A stretch of 64,000 nucleotides of DNA from Salipaludibacillus daqingensis (GCF_029891575.1 NZ_JARZHF010000009.1:62001-126000), one strand, 5' to 3'. Shown: positions 9,145-18,111, counted from the stretch's first letter. Made by a program: numbers and translations. The notes: generated by a model not told the origin, from the letters alone.

Positions 9145-9212
9145 TTCATTAGCCTCCTAAATAAATACTTTCTTTACTATACCAAATATACCGATTATAA
9201 CTCAATTATATG

Positions 9213-9255
9213 TAACGAATTCCATTATTTTTATTCGCTAACTAACCTTTCGTTA
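9213..9255. promoter_or_regulatory. Inverted repeat upstream of marR-MATE unit
   Basis: TAACGAA (9213-9219) and TTCGTTA (9249-9255) form an inverted repeat upstream of the MarR gene. It is a candidate operator by position only; the arms are far apart, so confidence is low. Confidence 0.25.
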
Positions 9256-9288
9256 ATCGAAGAATAGTAATTTCAATTATCATCTAAA

Positions 9289-9316
9289 AAAACCATGCTA
9301 TTTCCAGCATGGTTTC
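9289..9316 (-). terminator. Intrinsic terminator after the 111-aa membrane protein gene
   Basis: AAACCATGCT (9290-9299) pairs perfectly with AGCATGGTTT (9306-9315); on the minus strand it is followed by a T tract. Confidence 0.85.
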
Positions 9317-9338
9317 TTCATTCAATTTATCGTCAACA

Positions 9339-9674
9339 CTAATGACAATAAGCTAATCCGTATTTATCGTATGTGTCTGTCACATCAATCGCAAAATGAA
9401 TGTCATCTTGTTGCTCATTTAAAATTACTGCTACTTGAAACGTTTTCGACTCTTTATTAGATACTGCCACCGCGTAACTCCCATATTCTTTAGCATGATC
9501 TACGGAATCAACTGTAAGAGTGTCTGAATCGAATCCATTTAGTTCAGAAACTAGCGAAATCGCCTCTGCTTTTGCCTTACGTTTGAGTTCATCCTCCCAA
9601 ACGAAAAAGAAGATAGCAACTCCAGCTATAAGTAACGTCGTTAGTCCAAAAGTCAGTTTGAATTGATCGATCAT
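9339..9674 (-). CDS. Small single-pass membrane protein of unknown function
   Basis: A 111-aa protein not assigned to a named family. The N-terminus has one hydrophobic segment (about residues 8-26), a charged stretch EDELKRKAKAEA, then a soluble domain of about 80 residues with predicted beta strands. The fold resembles PepSY/YpmB-like small extracytoplasmic domains, but the match is weak. It is a single gene with its own terminator. The closing residues GLAYCH include the only cysteine. Confidence 0.6.
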   Translation of the reverse strand: MIDQFKLTFGLTTLLIAGVAIFFFVWEDELKRKAKAEAISLVSELNGFDSDTLTVDSVDHAKEYGSYAVAVSNKESKTFQVAVILNEQQDDIHFAIDVTDTYDKYGLAYCH

Positions 9675-9798
9675 TACGTCACCTCACACCTCTAAGTTGT
9701 TTTCATTTATTATAATCGACCAACACCTATTTTGTCATTAATTCCGACTAAACTTATATGGAAAATAATTAATAACACCGCTGTATTGTAATCCTTAT

Positions 9799-9843
9799 TT
9801 ATAATTATTATAATTTGATTTATTGTTCCATTCATTATATAAT
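9799..9843 (+). promoter_or_regulatory. dps promoter with consensus Per box
   Basis: TTATAATTATTATAA (9799-9813) is identical to the PerR consensus (7-1-7 inverted repeat). It sits directly upstream of -35 TTGATT (9815-9820), with 17 bases to -10 TATAAT (9838-9843). PerR repression relieved by peroxide is the established control of dps/mrgA in Bacillus and is predicted here. Confidence 0.85.
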
Positions 9844-9888
9844 TTCATTATACCATTACAACAGATAATCAAAGGAGTGCTTAAAAAC

Positions 9889-10332
9889 ATGAGTAATCAA
9901 CAATTAGTTACAGAATTGAATCGTCAACTTTCAAATTGGAATGTACTAAACACAAAACTTCACAACTTTCACTGGTATGTAAAGGGTGAGAATTTCTTCA
10001 CTCTACATGAGAAATTCGAAGAGTTTTATAACGAAGCTGCAACCAATATCGATGAAATTGCTGAACGTATTTTAACAATTGGTGGAAAGCCTGTCGCTAC
10101 ATTAACGCAGTATCTTGAAGGATCTTCCATTAAGGAAGCTGCTGGAAATGAGGTAGCTAAAGACATGGTAAGCGCTTTGGCAGCGGACTTCACAACAATC
10201 AGCAAAGAATCTGATGAAATCATTCGTTTAGCTGAAGAGAATGGTGATGAAGCAACAGCCGATATGTTTATCGCTTTGAAATCATCGATCCAACAGCATA
10301 CTTGGATGCTAAATGCGTTTCTTGGTAAATAA
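9889..10332 (+). CDS. dps: Dps-family DNA-protecting ferritin (MrgA-like)
   Basis: A 147-aa mini-ferritin that forms 12-mers, oxidises Fe2+ with H2O2 and can coat DNA. The inter-subunit ferroxidase ligands are visible: His28 in LHNFHWYVKG, His40, and the Asp55 and Glu59 pair in NIDEIAER. ATG at 9889 is preceded by AAAGGAG. A longer frame to 9823 would begin inside the -35/-10 region and is rejected. The Per box upstream matches the oxidative-stress role. A strong terminator follows. A second ferritin-like gene lies at 21471. Confidence 0.95.
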   Translation: MSNQQLVTELNRQLSNWNVLNTKLHNFHWYVKGENFFTLHEKFEEFYNEAATNIDEIAERILTIGGKPVATLTQYLEGSSIKEAAGNEVAKDMVSALAADFTTISKESDEIIRLAEENGDEATADMFIALKSSIQQHTWMLNAFLGK

Positions 10333-10342
10333 TAATCATGAT

Positions 10343-10374
10343 AAACACCACCAATTAATCGGTGGTGTTTTTTG
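10343..10374 (+). terminator. Intrinsic terminator after dps
   Basis: AAACACCACC (10343-10352) pairs with GGTGGTGTTT (10361-10370), followed by TTTG. Confidence 0.9.
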
Positions 10375-10477
10375 TTTATGTAATCCAAACACGCGAGCAA
10401 ATGAAATCTTCCTAGCTAGTCTTTGAAGAAGTAAGACACTTCAGAAACCTTGACCTCTCTATTAAGTCCCATCTAGA

Positions 10478-10506
10478 TTGACAGCTATCAAGACTTATGT
10501 TATAGT
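10478..10506 (+). promoter_or_regulatory. Strong sigma-A promoter with no gene behind it
   Basis: TTGACA (10478-10483), 17 bases, TATAGT (10501-10506). No open frame with a ribosome binding site follows, so it probably drives the small RNA described next. Confidence 0.65.
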
Positions 10507-10512
10507 GGTCGT

Positions 10513-10692
10513 TGTGCTTCATTCTGGCACAATTCGTTTTGATGAAGATATTTGCAAGTGCTAACAAACATTCACTTGCAACATTAGATTGTATAAATGA
10601 TCTGGAATCCTGTGAACACTTCGAGTATGCCTTATATACACTGGCGCGGTCTCGGAGCCGCAAGGATGAAAGAGAGGTAGGGCTTTCATTAT
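10513..10692 (+). ncRNA. Candidate structured small RNA
   Basis: Downstream of a near-consensus promoter lie successive hairpins: TTGTGC/GCACAA (10512-10532), TTGCAAGTG/CACTTGCAA (about 10550-10581), a GC-rich GCGG/CCGC element (about 10647-10662) and ATGAAAG/CTTTCAT (about 10667-10690) followed by TATTT, a possible weak terminator. A 64-codon frame in this strand has no ribosome binding site and starts at the predicted +1. No known RNA family is recognised. The rest of the roughly 480-base gap up to 10846 shows nothing. Confidence 0.4.
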
Positions 10693-10846
10693 TTAAGCAA
10701 TATTAAGTCTATTGCAGGTATTTTTACCGTGGCAAAATTATAATCAAACACATCTGTTATCAATGATCATGGATAACAAGAACTAACGAATAATAATCAT
10801 GACGAACGAACACATATAAGCTTCATTACCTTATAATAGAATGAAT

Positions 10847-10879
10847 AAAAGCAGGCTCCTTATGTAGGAGGCTGCTTTT
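10847..10879 (-). terminator. Intrinsic terminator after the YczE-like gene
   Basis: AAAAGCAGGCTCCT (10847-10860) and AGGAGGCTGCTTTT (10866-10879) pair apart from one G-G mismatch. The minus-strand U tract matches the end of the gene at 10905. Confidence 0.85.
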
Positions 10880-10904
10880 CCAATTTCTTCTCTCTTTTAA
10901 AGGG

Positions 10905-11531
10905 TTATTTTACTGAAGGTTCTGTACAAATACGTCCCCTGAATGATGTAATCGGTTTGTAAAACAATTGGATAAGTGGACCTATACCAAATGCGACTAG
11001 CACTGTACCTAAACCAATTGGACCGCCAATGAAAAAAGCAATAACTAAGACAGATAGTTCAAGAAATGTTTTTGAAAAAGCAAGACTTTTACCAGTCAGT
11101 TTATGAAAGACCATCATCGAATGATCAATCGGATTTCGAGCAAAATTCGATTGCAAGTAACACGCAATTCCAGTAGCGCAGCTCAAAATCCCTACTATTA
11201 ACAAAACAATTCGAAAAGCCACAAGGACGAATACGACGTCCGAGAAAACAACTAATAGCCAAAAATCAATGAAACTACCTATTAAAAACATGGTTATTAA
11301 TGCAGCAAAGTCCGGCTTCTGTTTCAACAACAGTCCGTTTACTATTATAAGTAAGAATCCTATTATAAACGTCCAACTTCCAACCGTAAGACCGATATTA
11401 TTCGATAAAGCCACAAATAGCGCATCCCATGGCCCTGCCCCGAGTCCAGCTAAAATAATCAAGCTTATTCCAAAAGATAAAAAAATGAGCCCAATCAAAT
11501 AAAACAATCCTATTACTAATCTATTTTTCAT
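10905..11531 (-). CDS. YczE/YyaS/YitT-family integral membrane protein
   Basis: A 208-aa protein with about five or six transmembrane segments. LAGLGAGPWDALFVALSNNIGLTVGSWTFIIG near the N-terminus and CYLQSNFARNPIDHSMMVF in the middle are typical of the YczE group. In B. subtilis YczE is encoded near the surfactin locus and helps antibiotic production; the molecular role is not established. ATG at 11531 lies about 10 bases after GGAG. A longer frame to 11582 adds unrelated residues upstream of that site. It is monocistronic. Confidence 0.8.
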   Translation of the reverse strand: MKNRLVIGLFYLIGLIFLSFGISLIILAGLGAGPWDALFVALSNNIGLTVGSWTFIIGFLLIIVNGLLLKQKPDFAALITMFLIGSFIDFWLLVVFSDVVFVLVAFRIVLLIVGILSCATGIACYLQSNFARNPIDHSMMVFHKLTGKSLAFSKTFLELSVLVIAFFIGGPIGLGTVLVAFGIGPLIQLFYKPITSFRGRICTEPSVK

Positions 11532-11707
11532 AACACTACTTCTCCATTCTTTCGCTAAGATAGCAAAACAATAGCATACCATTAAATAGATTCATTTCCT
11601 ATATATTTTTAGAAGGAATGAACAAAATCATGCATTTTAGTCGAAATGTTGATTAATAAAATGATAAACTACCAATGGTAAATATGAATTTGAAGGAGAG
11701 GTAGAAG

Positions 11708-12091
11708 ATGTCTCATAGTAAAAAACTATTAATATCATCCGCATTATTTGGGGTGATTGGTGTCATGATGGGAGCACATATGGCTGGTGCTGGTTCCTAT
11801 GCATTACGCCCTATCCATGCACACGTCCTCGTCGTAGGATGGCTATCATTATTTGCATGGAGTATCTTTTATAAAGTCTATCAACCAAAAAACGGTCTGC
11901 TACCAACATTTCAAGTTTGGACTGGACTCATAGGAGCAATCGGTTTGAATGTCGGTATGTATATCTTCATGCTCGATACAGTTCCTCTTTCTGATGTATT
12001 TTCATTAATTTTTTATATCGTTAGTGGATCCATACTTGCGATCAGTTACGTTCTCTTTTTCATACTTACGATCCTTCAACCTGATGACTAG
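11708..12091 (+). CDS. Small four-helix membrane protein, cytochrome oxidase subunit I-like
   Basis: A 127-aa protein with four predicted membrane helices. RPIHAHVLVVGWLSLFAWS (about residues 35-53) puts His-x-His at a helix end, similar to haem-copper oxidase subunit I or NnrS-like proteins. It is far too short to be an oxidase and there are no neighbouring subunits. Similar small proteins are found as single genes in many bacilli; function is unknown. GGAGAGG lies about 6 bases before the ATG. It is convergent with ytvA across a shared terminator. Confidence 0.65.
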   Translation: MSHSKKLLISSALFGVIGVMMGAHMAGAGSYALRPIHAHVLVVGWLSLFAWSIFYKVYQPKNGLLPTFQVWTGLIGAIGLNVGMYIFMLDTVPLSDVFSLIFYIVSGSILAISYVLFFILTILQPDD

Positions 12092-12126
12092 TCTACTAAA
12101 TTTATTGAGAAAAAGGATTACTGAAT

Positions 12127-12177
12127 AAAAAACGCCTTGCACCCACGAACGTCATCGAGGAAACAAGGCATTTTTTA
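12127..12177. terminator. Bidirectional terminator between the membrane protein gene and ytvA
   Basis: AAAAACGCCTTG and CAAGGCATTTTTT flank a loop of about 24 bases; A and T tracts on the two sides allow use from both directions. Confidence 0.7.
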
Positions 12178-12186
12178 TTGCCATCA

Positions 12187-12969
12187 TCATTTACAATGTG
12201 GATTATTGTTCTCTATCGCTTCGATTGCCTGTTTTACCGACCCATATGTTATGAAACTTGAGAAATCAATGTTTAACCCTTGTGTGCGCATTGCAATTTT
12301 TGGGGTAACACCTGTGATAATTAATTTTACTCCCTTTAGTTTCAATAGGTCATTCAACTGAAAAATCCCGATTGTTGCTTGTTCGTCCATATTAGCAAAT
12401 CCAGATAAATCTAAAATTAACGTTTCCACTTCCTCTTTCGATAATTCTGGTAGGATACGTTCCACAATGATATCTACCCGATGTTCATCTACGTTACCAA
12501 TTAAAGGAAGAACCGACACTCCCTCTTTGACAGGGACAAGTGGAGTAGATAGCAATTCAATTTCACGGTTGTATTTCGCAATTTTTTCTTCCGCTTCTTT
12601 GAAATCAGTGATGTCTTTTTGTATTCCAACAAAATAATGTTTTCCTTCGTCTTCAAGGTAAATTGGGTCAATGTGAAGCAAGTTCCAAAACGAGTCTCCG
12701 TTTTTTTTATAATTTAATATTTCCACAGAAACAGGTTCGAATTTCTTTATCCCGTCTCTTAGTTTGTCAATCGTGGCAGGGTCCGTCCCCTCCCCTTGTA
12801 AAAAACGACAATTATATCCGATGACTTCTTCTTGCGAGTATCCTGTTAAACTTGTGAAGCCTTGATTTGCATAAATAATCGGGTTATCCGGTTGATTAGG
12901 ATCCGAAATAATAAATACAAGCTGCGTTTTTTCCAATACTTTATCTTTCAGTTTTTGGATGTGAGGCAT
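12187..12969 (-). CDS. ytvA: Blue-light photoreceptor YtvA (LOV-STAS)
   Basis: A 260-aa protein matching B. subtilis YtvA in length and order: a LOV/PAS domain (about residues 15-120) and a STAS domain (about 140-255) joined by a J-helix-like linker. The LOV signature GYNCRFLQG contains Cys54, which forms the flavin adduct. NYKKNGDSFWN and Gln117 in GIQKD are the expected FMN contacts. The STAS part has DLSGFANMDEQA. In B. subtilis YtvA joins RsbR-type stressosome proteins and raises sigma-B activity under blue light; that role is inferred. GGGGGAG lies 9 bases before the ATG. It is monocistronic. Confidence 0.95.
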   Translation of the reverse strand: MPHIQKLKDKVLEKTQLVFIISDPNQPDNPIIYANQGFTSLTGYSQEEVIGYNCRFLQGEGTDPATIDKLRDGIKKFEPVSVEILNYKKNGDSFWNLLHIDPIYLEDEGKHYFVGIQKDITDFKEAEEKIAKYNREIELLSTPLVPVKEGVSVLPLIGNVDEHRVDIIVERILPELSKEEVETLILDLSGFANMDEQATIGIFQLNDLLKLKGVKLIITGVTPKIAMRTQGLNIDFSSFITYGSVKQAIEAIENNNPHCK

Positions 12970-13083
12970 AACGCTCTACTCCCCCTTAAAAATATGTATC
13001 CATCGTCCTTCTCTCTATCATAACTGAAAGAACTTTTTTTCGAAAGAGGTAACCGACTCCCATGTCACTATAACTACAAAAGA

Positions 13084-13126
13084 AAAGAACTTAAATACGA
13101 GGTTGTCCCTCCTATCTAAGTTCTAT
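13084..13126 (-). terminator. Intrinsic terminator of the gal operon
   Basis: AGAACTTA (13086-13093) and TAAGTTCT (13117-13124) with an inner GAGG/CCTC pairing, followed on the minus strand by TTTCTTTT. Confidence 0.7.
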
Positions 13127-13127
13127 T

Positions 13128-14363
13128 TTATACTTTCTTTTCCGCATGTTCGTAGCTATAAAGCTCAGATAACACAAGGGTACAAGCTCCGATCAACGAG
13201 CCTTCGTCTCCAAGTTCTGAAACAACAATTTTCGTTTTCTTCGCTCGATCACTCAACGCTCTCTTTTCAACCATATCTACAATTGGTTGCATAATAAGGG
13301 CATGTGCTTTGGATACTCCTCCACCAATTATAATCATTCGTGGATTAATAAAGTGGATGATATTCAAAATACCCATCCCTAAATATTTTCCAGTTTCTTG
13401 TAACACTTGATTAGCCACTTTGTCCCCGTCTTGTGCGCACTCATAAATCGACTGCCCATCAAGAGATGCCGCATTCATGCCGTTTTTTTCGGTCAACATC
13501 GACTTCTCCCCTTGTTCAATTAACGCCTTCGCACGCTCTTTAAGAGCATGTCCGGATGCTAGGGTTTGGAAACACCCCTTGTTGCCGCACGAACATTCTG
13601 GTCCATTTACATCAATGAGTGTATGACCAATCTCGCCAGCTAAGCTATCGTTTCCATGGAGTAACGAATTATTTAGAATAATTCCTGCGCCGATCCCTTC
13701 GCCAACGTTTAAACAGACGAAGTCATCTGTTTCTTTTCCAGCACCAAACCACTTTTCTCCTAATGCTAGGGCTTTCGCGTCGTTTTCCACACGTACTGGA
13801 AGGTGAAAAGTATTTTCTAGCACTTGTTTTACTGCCACACCTTCTAACTTAAGAGACGGGGCATGAATCGAAACACCCGTTTCGTGATCAACTATCCCGT
13901 GCATGGCTACACCAATTCCGATTAGTTTATCCTTTTCTTCCACTACTTCTCCGAGAAATGACTCAATAATTTTTTGCAGAAATTCGAGGAAACTTCCCTC
14001 ATTTAATTGATTTGGAGAAGGCATTGCCACTATTCTACGCATAGCGATATGAGCATCAAGGTTTGTTAAAGCTAAACGAACCTTTTTCACCCCGACATCC
14101 ACCCCAATAATGTAACGACTATTCGCATTGATTGTAAGCAAAATTGGTTTTCGTCCACCATTAGATGTACCGGCCCTACTTTCAAGAACCAACTGCTCCT
14201 TAATCAGTTCATTCACGATATTCGTCACGGTTGGGGGAGTTAATTTTGTTTTCTTCGCAATTTCTGAACGTGATATTGTACTATTCATGCGGATCGTGTT
14301 CAGAATAAGCGAGCGATTCAGTGACTTCATCAGCTGAAAACTTCCTGTCATTTGAGCAGCCAT
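13128..14363 (-). CDS. ROK-family repressor, probably of the galactose operon
   Basis: A 411-aa protein with an N-terminal winged helix (about residues 12-70; SRSEIAKKTKLTPPTVTNIVNEL) and a ROK sugar-kinase-like domain. The ATP-like motif is VDVGVKKVRLAL. LAGEIGHTLID and the zinc motif CSCGNKGC (near residue 255) are typical of ROK repressors such as XylR. It ends the galK-galE-galT unit, so a galactose-linked ligand is inferred. In many bacilli gal genes are controlled by GalR (LacI type), so a ROK regulator here is notable. AAGGGGGG lies 5 bases before the ATG. Confidence 0.88.
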   Translation of the reverse strand: MAAQMTGSFQLMKSLNRSLILNTIRMNSTISRSEIAKKTKLTPPTVTNIVNELIKEQLVLESRAGTSNGGRKPILLTINANSRYIIGVDVGVKKVRLALTNLDAHIAMRRIVAMPSPNQLNEGSFLEFLQKIIESFLGEVVEEKDKLIGIGVAMHGIVDHETGVSIHAPSLKLEGVAVKQVLENTFHLPVRVENDAKALALGEKWFGAGKETDDFVCLNVGEGIGAGIILNNSLLHGNDSLAGEIGHTLIDVNGPECSCGNKGCFQTLASGHALKERAKALIEQGEKSMLTEKNGMNAASLDGQSIYECAQDGDKVANQVLQETGKYLGMGILNIIHFINPRMIIIGGGVSKAHALIMQPIVDMVEKRALSDRAKKTKIVVSELGDEGSLIGACTLVLSELYSYEHAEKKV

Positions 14364-14394
14364 CGTGTCCCCCCTTGTTATAGGTTTTCGTTTA

Positions 14395-15912
14395 TTACTG
14401 TAACGTCATCATAAATCGTAGAAGAGCCTTTTGTCCATTTTCATCCCTTTTAAACACCCCTGCGTGAGATAATATTGTTGAAAAAACGGTGCCTACTTCT
14501 TGTTGAAGAACTTCGTCCGCATTCGACAAATTTAAGTCAGGATGATTTCCCTTCACTTTTAATGCCCAATCAAGATGCTTGGCAATATTTTCATTTGATG
14601 CAATTTGTTTCTCAGGATGATCTGTCAATAAAGCGTCCGTCAGTTCGTTTAATTCTTGTTTTAACCTTCCAGGTAAAACTGCCAGTCCCATCACTTCGAT
14701 CAAACCAATGTTTTCTTTTTTAATATGGTGAACTTCTTTGTGAGGGTGATAAATACCCATCGGATGTTCTTCCGACGTACGGTTATTACGCAACACTAAG
14801 TCCAATTCAAATTTACCATCTCTAAAACGAGCAATCGGTGTTATCGTATGATGAGGTGTGTCACCACTAAATGGTAAAACGCCTACCGATTGATCTTCAT
14901 AGTGTTGCCATTTTTGGCGGATCATCTCAGACGCCAACACAACTTGTTCTTTGTCCGTTCCTTTTACTCGCAACACAGACATAGGCCACTTCACTTTAGC
15001 GACTGTCACATCACCGAAGTTCTCAAGGGGTTCTATTTCTTCTTCTGACGCTCTCGCCATTGGAAATTCATACTTTCCAGCTTGATAATGATCATGACTC
15101 AAAATAGATCCGCCAACAATCGGTAGATCAGCATTTGATCCAATAAAATAATGAGGATACTGTTCCACGAAATCTAAGAGCCGTTGAAACGTTCGCACGT
15201 TAATTTTCATCGGTTCATGTTTGGCCGAAAGTACAATCGCATGCTCATGATAATAAACGTATGGTGAGAATTGAACGTGCCACTCTTCTCCATTTAATGA
15301 AACTGGAACCGTCCGCAAATTTTGTCTTGCTGGGTGGTTTAGTCTTCCTGCATAACCAACATTCTCTTTACAAAGAAGACAGAGCGGATAGTTTGCTGAC
15401 GGTACGTTTTTCGCTGCAGCAATTTCTTTCGGATCTTTTTCAGGCTTCGACAAGTTAATCGTAATGTCTAAATCTCCAAACTCAGTTGGCGTTTTCCAAC
15501 TCATATTTTTTGCGATACGATCTCTTCGAATATAGTGAACGTCTTGGTTCCACTCATAGAACCATGCAGTGGCAGCTTCAACGCCTTCCGCTTGTTGAAT
15601 TTGTCGGAATTGATTTGTTATATCAGATGGCCTATTCGAAAACACCGCCATGAGTTTTGTATCCAGTAAATCTCGTTCCGTCACTGTATTGTTTTGTAGA
15701 AATCCTTGCGAAGATGCCCAATCCAAAATATCATCCAATATTCGATATAGAGGTCTCCGATCAAACGTTTCATTGATAACCGGTGTTTGAGATTCATCCA
15801 AATGAAGAATCTCCATCAACTGATTTTTACAAAAGATAACATCTTGTTCCTCTATTAAGTTCTTACTTAAAGCATAATGGACAAGTTCATTCAATCGTTG
15901 ATCGATAGTCAT
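14395..15912 (-). CDS. galT: UDP-glucose-hexose-1-phosphate uridylyltransferase, class II GalT
   Basis: Leloir enzyme that exchanges galactose 1-phosphate with UDP-glucose to give UDP-galactose and glucose 1-phosphate. At 505 aa it belongs to the long Firmicutes GalT type, distinct from the roughly 350-aa E. coli enzyme. The active-site region is GGSILSHDHYQAGKYEFPM, and GIYHPHKEVHHIKKENIGLIEV lies further on. ATG at 15912 has AGGAGAGG 5 bases upstream. The longer frame to 15930 would overlap galE and include that site. It is third in the operon. Confidence 0.94.
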   Translation of the reverse strand: MTIDQRLNELVHYALSKNLIEEQDVIFCKNQLMEILHLDESQTPVINETFDRRPLYRILDDILDWASSQGFLQNNTVTERDLLDTKLMAVFSNRPSDITNQFRQIQQAEGVEAATAWFYEWNQDVHYIRRDRIAKNMSWKTPTEFGDLDITINLSKPEKDPKEIAAAKNVPSANYPLCLLCKENVGYAGRLNHPARQNLRTVPVSLNGEEWHVQFSPYVYYHEHAIVLSAKHEPMKINVRTFQRLLDFVEQYPHYFIGSNADLPIVGGSILSHDHYQAGKYEFPMARASEEEIEPLENFGDVTVAKVKWPMSVLRVKGTDKEQVVLASEMIRQKWQHYEDQSVGVLPFSGDTPHHTITPIARFRDGKFELDLVLRNNRTSEEHPMGIYHPHKEVHHIKKENIGLIEVMGLAVLPGRLKQELNELTDALLTDHPEKQIASNENIAKHLDWALKVKGNHPDLNLSNADEVLQQEVGTVFSTILSHAGVFKRDENGQKALLRFMMTLQ

Positions 15913-15930
15913 TGTTCCCTCTCCTAACAT

Positions 15931-16920
15931 TTAAGATTGATAACCTTCTGGGTGCTTTTGGTGCCACTTCCATGCTGTTTCAATGATGGATTCTAAATCA
16001 GCATATTCTGGTTTCCACCCAAGAATTGTTTTCGCCTTATCCGAAGAAGCAACGAGTTTAGCAGGATCTCCATCTCGTCTTGGCGCAACTTCTCTCTTAA
16101 TGTCTTTCCCCGTAACTTTCTCTACGGTATCGATCACCTGCTTCACGCTGAAGCCACTACCATTACCTAAATTAAAGACGTCGGACGGACCACCATCTCG
16201 TAGGTAGTTCAACGCAATCAAATGAGCTTGAATCAAATCTTTCACATGGATATAATCCCGAATACACGTGCCATCTTCCGTATTGTAATCGTCTCCGAAA
16301 ATCATGATTTTTTCCCGCTGTCCTAAAGCTACTTGCAACACGATCGGAATTAAGTGAGTTTCTGGTTTGTGATCTTCTCCAATATCAACCGTCGGATGAG
16401 CTCCTGCTACATTGAAATAACGCAAGACAACATATGTCATACCGTAGGCGTTTGCACACCATTTCAACATTTTTTCAATAGCAAGTTTCGTTTCACCATA
16501 AGGGTTCGTTGGGTTCGTCACTTCTGTTTCTTTAATGGGAACAGACTCAGGTTCACCGTATGTTGCTGCGGTCGATGAGAAGACAATATGTTTGACATTG
16601 TATTGCTCCATTTTTTTCAATAGACAAAGTGCTCCATAGACATTGTTATCATAATATTGAAGGGGCTGTTCCACACTTACACCGACAAGGGAATCTGCAG
16701 CAAAGTGAATGACTGAATCGATCTTATGACTGGAAAAAACGTTGTCTAGGACACTCTCATCTCGAAGATCTCCTTTATAGAACGTTGCACCTTCTAGCAC
16801 TGCTCCTTTGTGACCTGTTTGTAAGTTATCAAGCACAACTACCTCTTCATTTTTATTTAATAATTCAGCGACTCCGTGACTACCAATATATCCTGCGCCT
16901 CCGCAAACTAAAACCGCCAT
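15931..16920 (-). CDS. galE: UDP-glucose 4-epimerase GalE
   Basis: Interconverts UDP-galactose and UDP-glucose with bound NAD. The 329-aa extended SDR protein has GGAGYIGSHG at the N-terminus for NAD binding, FSSTAATYGEP with the catalytic Ser/Thr, and the YxxxK pair in NPYGETKLAIEKML (about residues 144-157). RYFNVAGAHP and the C-terminal substrate-binding region are present. It has family-standard length and lies 12 bases after galK in the operon. Confidence 0.96.
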   Translation of the reverse strand: MAVLVCGGAGYIGSHGVAELLNKNEEVVVLDNLQTGHKGAVLEGATFYKGDLRDESVLDNVFSSHKIDSVIHFAADSLVGVSVEQPLQYYDNNVYGALCLLKKMEQYNVKHIVFSSTAATYGEPESVPIKETEVTNPTNPYGETKLAIEKMLKWCANAYGMTYVVLRYFNVAGAHPTVDIGEDHKPETHLIPIVLQVALGQREKIMIFGDDYNTEDGTCIRDYIHVKDLIQAHLIALNYLRDGGPSDVFNLGNGSGFSVKQVIDTVEKVTGKDIKREVAPRRDGDPAKLVASSDKAKTILGWKPEYADLESIIETAWKWHQKHPEGYQS

Positions 16921-16932
16921 TTTCTACCCCTC

Positions 16933-18111
16933 CTATTTCGTTTCGTTTATCATTTCTCTAGTACCTTCTCCAATATCGACCACATAAAACTCCGTATCAA
17001 TTCCCGTTCGTTGTTTGTATGATTTCGCTATTCGCTTCAACGTATTATCTAAATCGGCTTCTTTGATCAAATTTACCGTACAACCACCAAAACCAGCTCC
17101 AGTCATCCTAGCACCTAATACTGTTGGTTCTTCCCAAGCAGCTTCCACTAAAGCATCTAGCTCTTCCCCAGTAACTTCATAATCATCTCTTAATGATCGA
17201 TGAGATTCATTCATTAATTCCCCAAATACTTGAACATCCCCTGCCTGAAGCTTCTTATGAGCTAGAATGGTTCGATCGTTCTCTTCAACCGCATGTTTTG
17301 CTCGGCGTTTTTCTGTTTCCCCTGTAATGACGTGCTGGTTCTCTCGAAATTGATCAGGAGTTAATTCACAAAGATGTTTAATGGAAACAACTTTCTGCAA
17401 ATCAGACAAGGCAGATTCACATTCTGTTCGTCGTTCATTATACTTAGAATCAGCTAAGCCACGGCGTTTATTCGTATTCGCTAAAACGAGTTTCACTCCT
17501 TCTAACTTTACCGGTGCATAACTATAGTCTAACGTATCGCAATCTAATAAAATCGCGTGATCTTTCTTGCCCATACCAATGGCAAACTGGTCCATGATCC
17601 CACAATTCACACCGATATAGTCATTTTCTGCTCGTTGACAGAGTTGCACCATCGGAATTCGCTCCATTTCAAAACCATTCAACGCATCCCAAGCAATTGC
17701 CATCGCTAATTCAATAGAAGCGGATGAGGAGAGCCCAGCTCCATTTGGAATATTCCCATGAAAATAGGCGTCAAACCCTTTTGTACCCTGGTGCCCTTGA
17801 TCTTTGAACATATAAAGCACGCCTTTAGGATAGTTCGCCCAGTCGTGTTTTTCGTTGTAATCCAATTCATCTAATGATGTTTCTATCATGCCTAAATCAG
17901 GGAAATTATCGGAATAAAAACGGATGTTTCGATCTTCTCTAGGTGCGATTGTAATATAAGTACCAACACTTAACGCACATGGAAACACATACCCTCCATT
18001 ATAATCCGTATGTTCCCCAATCAAGTTCACTCTTCCTGGAGACAGAAATGTTCGAGGTTGTTTATTTGTTTCGAATACTTCTTGGAACGATTTCCTTAAT
18101 TTTTCTACCAT
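16933..18111 (-). CDS. galK: Galactokinase GalK
   Basis: Phosphorylates galactose at C1, the first Leloir step. The 392-aa GHMP kinase has the galactokinase signature PGRVNLIGEHTDYNGGYVFP (about residues 22-41), the ATP motif PNGAGLSSSASIELA and the C-terminal GARMTGAGFGGCTVNL. ATG at 18111 has AAGGA 8 bases upstream; upstream in-frame ATGs at 18120 and 18132 overlap or precede that site. It is the first gene of galK-galE-galT-ROK, behind the promoter at 18220-18248. No galactose importer or GalM is encoded nearby. Confidence 0.96.
   Translation of the reverse strand: MVEKLRKSFQEVFETNKQPRTFLSPGRVNLIGEHTDYNGGYVFPCALSVGTYITIAPREDRNIRFYSDNFPDLGMIETSLDELDYNEKHDWANYPKGVLYMFKDQGHQGTKGFDAYFHGNIPNGAGLSSSASIELAMAIAWDALNGFEMERIPMVQLCQRAENDYIGVNCGIMDQFAIGMGKKDHAILLDCDTLDYSYAPVKLEGVKLVLANTNKRRGLADSKYNERRTECESALSDLQKVVSIKHLCELTPDQFRENQHVITGETEKRRAKHAVEENDRTILAHKKLQAGDVQVFGELMNESHRSLRDDYEVTGEELDALVEAAWEEPTVLGARMTGAGFGGCTVNLIKEADLDNTLKRIAKSYKQRTGIDTEFYVVDIGEGTREMINETK

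Noticed and set aside
10512-10706. 64-codon frame after the orphan promoter
   Set aside because: It would begin at the predicted transcript start without a ribosome binding site, and its length reflects chance; hairpins are the better explanation.
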